Made by a program: the position numbers and the translations under genes
Assembly (NCBI RefSeq): GCF_900090195.1
Contig: NZ_LT607803.1
Location: forward strand, 6,412,229-6,476,228
Reading direction: 5' to 3'
From: Variovorax sp. HW608
Lineage (GTDB): Bacteria; Pseudomonadota; Gammaproteobacteria; Burkholderiales; Burkholderiaceae_C
Length of the DNA stretch: 64,000 bases
Shown here: piece by piece, positions 54,775-64,000 of the stretch
How positions within the stretch are numbered: position 1 is the first letter of the stretch
Layout: each line of letters begins with the position of its first letter
The notes under the pieces: model-generated
Seen by the model: the letters and a program-made list of their open reading frames with translations, nothing else
What the model was told of the DNA's origin: nothing
The model's database searches: none

Positions 54775-56739
54775 ATGACGTTCGGCCCTGGCCCGGGGCA
54801 CTCAACGTGGAAAGAACACTTCGTGAGCGCTGCACCCCTTACCCAGGCATTCGACGACATGGACGCCTACCTCTTCCGGGAAGGCACCCATTCGCGCCTG
54901 CATGACAGGCTGGGCGCCCATCTGGCCGGCGACGGACAGGGCGCATCCTTTGCGGTCTGGGCGCCGAACGCGACCTCGGTGTCGGTCATCGGCGACTGGA
55001 ACGACTGGAACGGCCACGCCGACGCGCTTGCGCCGCGCGCCGATTCGACCGGAGTCTGGGAAGGCCGCTGCCAGCGCGCCCGCCACGGGCAGGCCTACAA
55101 GTTCCGCATCACCGCGCACGGCGGCCGCGTGCTCGAAAAGGCCGATCCGCTCGCCTTCTTCGCCGAAGCGCCGCCGGCCACCGCGTCGCGCCTCTGGTCG
55201 CTCGACTACACCTGGAGCGACGGCGACTGGATGCGGCAACGCGCCGCACGCAACGCCGCCGACGCCCCGATCGCCATCTACGAAGTGCACGCCGGATCGT
55301 GGCGCCGCCACGACGGCCAGCCGCTGGACTGGCGCGATCTCGCGCACGCGCTGGCCGACTACGTGAATTCGATCGGCTTCACGCACGTCGAGCTGATGCC
55401 GATCACCGAGCATCCGTTCTATGGATCGTGGGGCTATCAAACCACCGGCTATTTCGCGCCCACCTCGCGCTACGGCACGCCGCAGGACTTCATGTACTTC
55501 GTGGACCACCTGCACCAGCGCGGCATCGGCGTGCTGCTCGATTGGGTGCCCTCGCACTTCCCGACCGACCCGCACGGACTCGCCTCGTTCGACGGCACGC
55601 ACCTCTACGAGCATGCGGACCCGCGCCAGGGCTTCCATCCGGAATGGAACTCGGCCATCTTCAACTACGGCCGCAACGAGGTGCGCAGCTTCCTGATGTC
55701 CTCGGGCCTCTTCTGGCTCGACCGCTATCACATCGACGGGCTGCGGGTGGATGCGGTCGCGTCGATGCTCTACCTCGACTACGCACGCCAGGGCACCGGC
55801 TGGATTCCCAACCGCCACGGCGGCCGCGAGAACCTCGAGGCGATCCACTTTCTCCAGCAACTCAACCGCGCCACCTACCGCGACCATCCCGACACCTTCA
55901 CCGTGGCCGAGGAGTCGACCGCCTGGCCGCAGGTCTCTCGGCCCACCGACGCGGGCGGCCTCGGCTTCGGCATGAAGTGGAACATGGGGTGGATGCACGA
56001 CACCCTCGCCTACATGCGCGAGGACCCGGTGCACCGGCGCTATCACCACCACCGGCTGACCTTCTCGATGGTCTACGCCTTCAGCGAGAACTTCGTGCTG
56101 CCGCTCTCGCACGACGAAGTGGTCTACGGCAAGGGCTCGCTGATCAGCAAGATGCCAGGCGACGACTGGCGGCAGTTCGCCAATCTGCGGCTGCTCTTGT
56201 CGTACATGTGGGCACACCCGGGCAAGAAGCTGCTCTTCATGGGCGGCGAGTTCGCCCAGCGGCACGAATGGACGCACGAAGGCGAGCTCGACTGGGAGTC
56301 TCTGCGGTCCGAGCAGCATCGCGGCGTGCAGCACCTGGTGGGCGAGCTCAACCGCCTGCTGCGCGAAGAGCCGGCGCTGCACGAGCTCGACTTCTCGTCC
56401 GACGGCTTCCAGTGGCTCGAACCCAACGACCATGAACAGAGCGTCGTTGCCTTCCTGCGACGTTCGCGCTCGGCCGGCTCGCTGCTGGTGATCTCCAACA
56501 TGACGCCGGTGCCGCGCCAGAACTACTGCGTGGGCGTTCCGACCGACGGTACCTGGGCCGAGATCCTCAACAGCGACGCGCGCGCATTCGGCGGCTCGGG
56601 CTGGGGCAACCTCGGCGCGGTGCGCGCCTCGCCGATGCGTTCGCACGGCCAGCCGCACTCGGTGTGCCTGACGCTGCCGCCCCTGTCCACCCTCTTCCTG
56701 AAGGTCGTTGCCGATGATCAGCAAGCTCCTGCTGCGTGA
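54775..56739 (+). CDS. glgB: 1,4-alpha-glucan branching enzyme
   Basis: Introduces alpha-1,6 branches into glucan. The 654-residue GH13 enzyme has the N-terminal CBM48 (GASFAVWAPNATSVSVIGDW), EVHAGSW, GSWGYQTTGYFAPTSRYG, nucleophile region DGLRVDAVASMLYLDY (Asp326), acid/base FTVAEESTAW (Glu379) and LPLSHDEVVYGK. ATG 54775 opens the frame; the GTG at 54823 after GGAAAG is a plausible shorter start. It overlaps glgE by 26 bp and leads the alpha-glucan operon. Confidence 0.94.
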   Translation: MTFGPGPGHSTWKEHFVSAAPLTQAFDDMDAYLFREGTHSRLHDRLGAHLAGDGQGASFAVWAPNATSVSVIGDWNDWNGHADALAPRADSTGVWEGRCQRARHGQAYKFRITAHGGRVLEKADPLAFFAEAPPATASRLWSLDYTWSDGDWMRQRAARNAADAPIAIYEVHAGSWRRHDGQPLDWRDLAHALADYVNSIGFTHVELMPITEHPFYGSWGYQTTGYFAPTSRYGTPQDFMYFVDHLHQRGIGVLLDWVPSHFPTDPHGLASFDGTHLYEHADPRQGFHPEWNSAIFNYGRNEVRSFLMSSGLFWLDRYHIDGLRVDAVASMLYLDYARQGTGWIPNRHGGRENLEAIHFLQQLNRATYRDHPDTFTVAEESTAWPQVSRPTDAGGLGFGMKWNMGWMHDTLAYMREDPVHRRYHHHRLTFSMVYAFSENFVLPLSHDEVVYGKGSLISKMPGDDWRQFANLRLLLSYMWAHPGKKLLFMGGEFAQRHEWTHEGELDWESLRSEQHRGVQHLVGELNRLLREEPALHELDFSSDGFQWLEPNDHEQSVVAFLRRSRSAGSLLVISNMTPVPRQNYCVGVPTDGTWAEILNSDARAFGGSGWGNLGAVRASPMRSHGQPHSVCLTLPPLSTLFLKVVADDQQAPAA

Positions 56740-58759
56740 CGATGCACCCGCGCCGGTCGACGCGGTCGACGGCCGAAGCCGCGCCGTAGTGGATGCGGTC
56801 CTCCCGATCGTGGACCGCGGGCGCTTCGCGGTGAAGCGCACGGTCGGCGAAAGCCTGCGCGTCACCGCACATGTCTTCACCGACGGACACGACGTGCCGC
56901 GCGTGATGCTCCAGTGGTGGAAGGACGGCGACGCGCGCAGCCACGAGCTGCCGATGAAGCTGCGCTACAACGACGAGTGGCATGCCGAGTTCACCCCGCC
57001 GGTGATCGGCCGCTACCACTACACGGTGGTGGCCTGGGTCGATGCCTTCGAGTCGTGGCGGCACGAGCTGACCCGCCGCGTCGACGAGGACGACATCCGC
57101 CTCGCCGCCCGCACCGGCGCACTGGAGATCACCGGGGCCGCGGAACGCGCCAAGGGCGAGGACCGCGAAACCCTCGCGCACTGGGCGCGCTCGCTGCAGG
57201 AAGGCGCCGACGACCGCGCGATGGAAGTCGCCGCGCTGAAGGCGCTCGCGCTCGACGAGGACCTCGCCGAGATCGCCGCGCACCATCCGGACCGCCACCT
57301 CGAATCGCGCTTCGCCGCCGAGATCCCGCTGGTGGTGGACCGCGAACGCGCGCGCTTCAGCACCTGGTACGAGCTCTTTCCGCGCTCGGCCTCCTCGACG
57401 CCGGGCGTGCACGGCAGCTTCCGCGACGTGGAGGAACGGCTGCCGCTCGTCGCCTCGATGGGCTTCGACGTGCTCTACATGCCGCCGATCCATCCGATCG
57501 GCCGCGTGCAGCGCAAGGGGCGCAACAACACGCTCACCCCCGAGCCCGGCGACGTGGGCAGCCCCTGGGCCATCGGTGCGGCCGAAGGCGGCCACAAGGC
57601 CATCCTTCCCGAACTCGGCTCGGCGGAGGACTTCCGCCATCTGGTCGCGGCGGCGTCGCGCATGGGCCTCGACATCGCGATGGACATCGCGTTCCAGTGC
57701 GCGCCGGACCACCCCTACGTGAAGGAACATCCCACCTGGTTCCGCTGGCGGCCCGACAACACGGTGCAGTACGCCGAGAACCCGCCGAAGAAATACCAGG
57801 ACATCTATCCCTTTCACTTCGAAAGCGTCGACTGGGAGGGGCTCTGGAGTGAACTCAAGTCGGTCTTCGACCACTGGATCGCGCAGGGCGTGACGATTTT
57901 CCGCGTCGACAACCCGCACACCAAGTCCTTCGCGTTCTGGGAATGGGTGATCGCCGAGCTCAAGCGCGAGCACCCCGAAGTGATCTTCCTCGCCGAAGCC
58001 TTCACGCGGCCGAAGGTGATGCACCGGCTCGCCAAGCTCGGCTACACGCAGTCCTACACCTACTTCACCTGGCGCAACAGCAAGGAAGAGCTCACCGCGT
58101 ACTTCACCGAGCTCAACACCGCGCCGGGCCGGGAGTACTTCCGCCCCAACGTGTGGCCGAACACGCCGGACATCCTGCATGCCTCCTTGCAAACCGGCGA
58201 GGAGCCGGTCTTCAGGGCACGGCTGGTGCTCGCCGCGACGCTCGCGGCCAACTACGGCATGTACGGGCCGGCCTTCGAGCTCTTCGAACACCTGCCGCGC
58301 GGACCGTCGAGCGAGGAGTACCTCGACTCCGAGAAATACCAGCTTCGCCACTGGAACTGGAGCGCCGATGCGGGCCTGCGCCCCTTCATCACGCGCATCA
58401 ACCAGATCCGCCGCGCCAACGACGCCCTGCAGTGGGACCACAGCCTGCGCTTCCTCGACATCGACAACGACCAGCTGATCGCCTACATGAAGACCTCGCC
58501 GGACGAATCGCGCGCGGTGGTCACGGTGGTCAACCTCGATCCGCACCGCACGCAGACCGGCTGGCTGCACCTCGCGCCCGACGACATCGGCGTGGCGCGC
58601 GATCGGCCCTTCCAGATGCACGACCTGCTGACCGACCAGCGCTTCGTCTGGCGCGGCACGCACCACTACATCGAGCTCGATCCGTACCGCATGCCGGCCC
58701 ACGTCATGGCCGTGCGGCGGCGCCTGCGCGACGAGCGGGACTTCGACTACTACGCATGA
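56714..58759 (+). CDS. glgE: Alpha-1,4-glucan:maltose-1-phosphate maltosyltransferase
   Basis: Extends alpha-glucan using maltose-1-phosphate. The 681-residue GH13_3 protein shows the N-terminal beta domain (VTAHVFTDGHDVPRVMLQWW), WYELFPRS, YMPPIHPIGRVQRKGRNN, nucleophile Asp399 in FRVDNPHTKSFAFWEW and Glu428 in FLAEAFTRPKVMHRLAKLGY. A TTG two codons upstream is less likely than ATG 56714. It is overlapped by glgB and followed 10 bp later by the treS-maltokinase gene. Confidence 0.95.
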   Translation: MISKLLLRDDAPAPVDAVDGRSRAVVDAVLPIVDRGRFAVKRTVGESLRVTAHVFTDGHDVPRVMLQWWKDGDARSHELPMKLRYNDEWHAEFTPPVIGRYHYTVVAWVDAFESWRHELTRRVDEDDIRLAARTGALEITGAAERAKGEDRETLAHWARSLQEGADDRAMEVAALKALALDEDLAEIAAHHPDRHLESRFAAEIPLVVDRERARFSTWYELFPRSASSTPGVHGSFRDVEERLPLVASMGFDVLYMPPIHPIGRVQRKGRNNTLTPEPGDVGSPWAIGAAEGGHKAILPELGSAEDFRHLVAAASRMGLDIAMDIAFQCAPDHPYVKEHPTWFRWRPDNTVQYAENPPKKYQDIYPFHFESVDWEGLWSELKSVFDHWIAQGVTIFRVDNPHTKSFAFWEWVIAELKREHPEVIFLAEAFTRPKVMHRLAKLGYTQSYTYFTWRNSKEELTAYFTELNTAPGREYFRPNVWPNTPDILHASLQTGEEPVFRARLVLAATLAANYGMYGPAFELFEHLPRGPSSEEYLDSEKYQLRHWNWSADAGLRPFITRINQIRRANDALQWDHSLRFLDIDNDQLIAYMKTSPDESRAVVTVVNLDPHRTQTGWLHLAPDDIGVARDRPFQMHDLLTDQRFVWRGTHHYIELDPYRMPAHVMAVRRRLRDERDFDYYA

Positions 58760-58769
58760 GAGTGACCCC

Positions 58770-62078
<3,309 letters not shown>

Positions 62079-62118
62079 ACCAGCCCCGGCGGCCTCAGAA
62101 CTGACACAGGAGAGTTCC

Positions 62119-62907
62119 ATGGAAAGCTTCTCGATGCATCTCGAACCGCTGCGCGCCTTCCTGATCCAGATCGGTGCCCTCCTCCCCCGGCTGCTCTTCG
62201 CGGTGCTCGCGGTGGCCGTCGGCTGGCTGCTGGCGAAGGCGGTGCGCTTCGCCGTGGTGCGCGGGCTGCACGCGGTCAACTTCCAGGTGCTCACCGAGCG
62301 CTCGGGCCTCGACGGCTTCCTGCGCCAGGGCGGCATGGTGTCGGATGCGACCGCGGTCTTCGGCGTGCTCGCGTACTGGATGGTGATCCTCGCCTCGCTC
62401 GTGATCGCCTTCAACGGCCTGGGCCTGGCCTACGTCACCGACCTGCTCGGCCGCGTGATGTGGTTCGTGCCCAATCTCATCGTGGCCCTGCTGGTGCTGG
62501 CCTTCGGCGCCTATTTCGCCCGCTTCGTCGGCGACGCGGTGAGCACCTACGGCCGCAGCACCGGCATGCAGGATTCGCTGCTGCTCGGCAAGGTCGCGCA
62601 GTACGCGATTCTCCTGTTCGTGGTGCTGATCGCGCTCGACCAGGTGAAGATCGGCGGCGACATCGTGCGCCAGAGCTTCCTCATCATCCTGGCCGGCGTG
62701 GTGTTCGCGCTCGCGCTGGCCTTCGGGCTCGCCGGCAAGGACTGGGCCGCGCGGCGCATCGAGGAATGGTGGCCGCGCGAACAGCCGGTGCCGCCGCGAA
62801 GCAACCTGCGCGAGCCGCCGATCCAGCGTGAGGCGCCCACCCCGCCGAGGCCGCACGTCGCCGGCTGGCCGCATCGCGGCAACGACCACGACCGGCCGCA
62901 TCCGTGA
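62119..62907 (+). CDS. MscS-type transmembrane-helix protein
   Basis: A 262-residue membrane protein with five or so helices (LLPRLLFAVLAVAVGWLLAK; FGVLAYWMVILASLVIAFNG; FVPNLIVALLVLAFGAYFAR). It carries the conserved TM-helix repeat found beside MscS domains but no MscS beta barrel, ending in a Pro/Arg-rich cytoplasmic tail. CAGGAGAG precedes the ATG. It is embedded in the glucan operon and overlaps glgX by 4 bp (GTGA), suggesting co-expression for osmotic balance; the function is inferred. Confidence 0.78.
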   Translation: MESFSMHLEPLRAFLIQIGALLPRLLFAVLAVAVGWLLAKAVRFAVVRGLHAVNFQVLTERSGLDGFLRQGGMVSDATAVFGVLAYWMVILASLVIAFNGLGLAYVTDLLGRVMWFVPNLIVALLVLAFGAYFARFVGDAVSTYGRSTGMQDSLLLGKVAQYAILLFVVLIALDQVKIGGDIVRQSFLIILAGVVFALALAFGLAGKDWAARRIEEWWPREQPVPPRSNLREPPIQREAPTPPRPHVAGWPHRGNDHDRPHP

Positions 62908-64000
62908 CGAAGCGCGACCATGTTCTGCTCTCGGCCATCTGGCCCGGCAGGCCGTACCCGCTCGGCGCCACGTGGGACGGGCACGGCGCCAACTTCGCGC
63001 TCTTCTCCAGGCACGCCGAAGGCGTGGAGCTGTGCTTCTTCGACGACAAGGGACGCCATGAGCGCCAGCGCATCCGCCTGCGCGAGCGCACCAACGACGT
63101 CTGGCATTGCTACCTGCCCGAGGCGCGTCCCGGCATGGCCTACGGCTATCGCGTGCATGGCCGCTACAAGCCCGAGGAAGGCCACCGCTTCAATCCGCAC
63201 AAGCTGCTGCTCGACCCCTACGCCAAGGACCTGATCGGCGAGCTGCGCTGGAGCGACGCGCTCTACGGCTACTCGGTCGGCAGCAAGCGGCAGGACCTTT
63301 CCTTCGACCGGCGCGACAGCGCGGCGTTCATGCCGAAGGGCCGGGTGCTCGAAACCGCCTTCACCTGGGGCGACGACCGCCGGCCCGAGGTGCCGTGGCA
63401 GGACATGGTCATCTACGAGATGCACGTGCGCGGCTTCAGCAAGCTGCACCCGGACATCCCCGAGCACCTGCGCGGCACCTATGGGGCGCTCGCCACCGAG
63501 CCCGCGATCGAGCACCTGAAGCGCCTGGGCGTGACCACCATCGAGCTGCTGCCGGTGCACGCCTTCCTGAACGACCGCCACCTCGCCGACCAGGGCCTGC
63601 AGAACTACTGGGGCTACAACACGCTCGGCTACTTCGCCCCCGAGGTGCGCTACAGCGCATCGGGCAAGGTGAAGGAATTCAAGACCATGGTCAAGACCCT
63701 GCACGCGGCCGGCTTCGAGGTGATCCTCGACGTGGTCTACAACCACACCTGCGAGGGCAACCACCTCGGCCCGACCTTGTCGATGCGCGGGGTGGACAAC
63801 GCCTCCTACTACATCGCCAACGCCGAGCAGCCGCGCTACTACGACGACTTCACCGGCTGCGGCAACACGGTCAACCTCGAACAGCCGCGCGCGCTGCAGC
63901 TCGTGATGGATTCGCTGCGCTACTGGGCCGAGGAGATGCACGTCGACGGCTTCCGCTTCGACCTCGCATCCGCGCTCGCGCGCGAGGCCGGCAAGGTCGA
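62904..64000 (+). CDS. glgX: Glycogen debranching enzyme, isoamylase type (incomplete at window end)
   Basis: The first 365 residues of a GlgX-type GH13_11 enzyme that removes alpha-1,6 branches. The GTG at 62904 overlaps the previous stop. Visible are the CBM48 start (GRPYPLGATWDGHGANFALF), YEMHVRGFSKLHPDIPEHLR, NYWGYNTLGYFAPEVRY, VILDVVYNHTCEGNHLGPTL and DGFRFDLASALAR with the nucleophile Asp. The remaining half is outside the window. Confidence 0.93.
   Translation, partial: MTKRDHVLLSAIWPGRPYPLGATWDGHGANFALFSRHAEGVELCFFDDKGRHERQRIRLRERTNDVWHCYLPEARPGMAYGYRVHGRYKPEEGHRFNPHKLLLDPYAKDLIGELRWSDALYGYSVGSKRQDLSFDRRDSAAFMPKGRVLETAFTWGDDRRPEVPWQDMVIYEMHVRGFSKLHPDIPEHLRGTYGALATEPAIEHLKRLGVTTIELLPVHAFLNDRHLADQGLQNYWGYNTLGYFAPEVRYSASGKVKEFKTMVKTLHAAGFEVILDVVYNHTCEGNHLGPTLSMRGVDNASYYIANAEQPRYYDDFTGCGNTVNLEQPRALQLVMDSLRYWAEEMHVDGFRFDLASALAREAGKV

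Overview
The window is GC-rich (roughly two thirds G+C by eye) with densely packed genes, and its content (class I PHB synthase, phasins, Entner-Doudoroff enzymes, GlgE alpha-glucan pathway, many universal stress proteins) points to a betaproteobacterium of the Burkholderiales, probably Comamonadaceae; the family-level guess is inference. I saw no rRNA, tRNA, insertion sequence or CRISPR array.

Layout. (1) 0-2 kb: ordinary membrane-protein genes. (2) 2-23 kb: a stress/low-oxygen island with a small phasin-sized protein, a two-domain universal stress protein (USP), phaC, an L,D-transpeptidase, Hsp20, a GroEL paralogue with a large internal deletion, an N-terminally truncated PhaB-like reductase, a beta-CASP hydrolase, two USPs, an Mg-type P-ATPase, a hybrid histidine kinase, a carbamoyltransferase-like pseudo-enzyme, a PaaK-like ligase, a BON protein, an Mla-type lipid transporter operon and an Ala-rich secreted helical protein. 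(3) 23-41 kb: a sugar block, made of an eight-gene leftward operon (fucU-like, ROK, gapN-like, pyk, edd, eda, zwf, pgi) and a divergent six-gene operon (ROK, sugar ABC transporter, PfkB kinase, SMP-30 lactonase). (4) 41-50 kb: the stress island resumes with a response regulator, a DksA/TraR-type protein, more USPs, an APH/AAA fusion, MscS, a second carbamoyltransferase-like protein, a CBS protein and a second BON protein. (5) 50-54.7 kb: a Crp/Fnr regulator, two granule-type proteins, a PhaD-like TetR regulator and an HtrA-like lipoprotein protease. (6) 54.7-64 kb: glgB, glgE, a treS-maltokinase fusion, an MscS-type membrane protein and glgX, which runs off the edge.

The unifying signal is a set of 15 FNR/Anr-type boxes (TTGnn-N4-nnCAA) in the intergenic regions of blocks 2 and 4 only. 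Most are followed 31-33 bp from the box centre by a -10-like hexamer (TAGCAT, TACATT, CATACT, GATACT, TAGCGT), the geometry of a class II FNR promoter. With the Fnr-type regulator at 50.6 kb, this makes blocks 2 and 4 look like one low-oxygen regulon, similar in content to the lxa (low-oxygen-activated) locus of Burkholderia cenocepacia. At four genes (phaC, the L,D-transpeptidase and both carbamoyltransferase-like genes) the start codon lies exactly 41.5 bp from the box centre, at the predicted +1, which suggests leaderless mRNAs.

The two island halves also share paralogues: near-identical USPs, two carbamoyltransferase-like proteins of exactly equal length and two BON proteins of exactly equal length. 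They appear to be duplicated segments now separated by the sugar block. The cell would use the sugar block to feed glucose-6-phosphate into the Entner-Doudoroff route, the glg/tre block to store alpha-glucan, and the PHB genes to store reductant.
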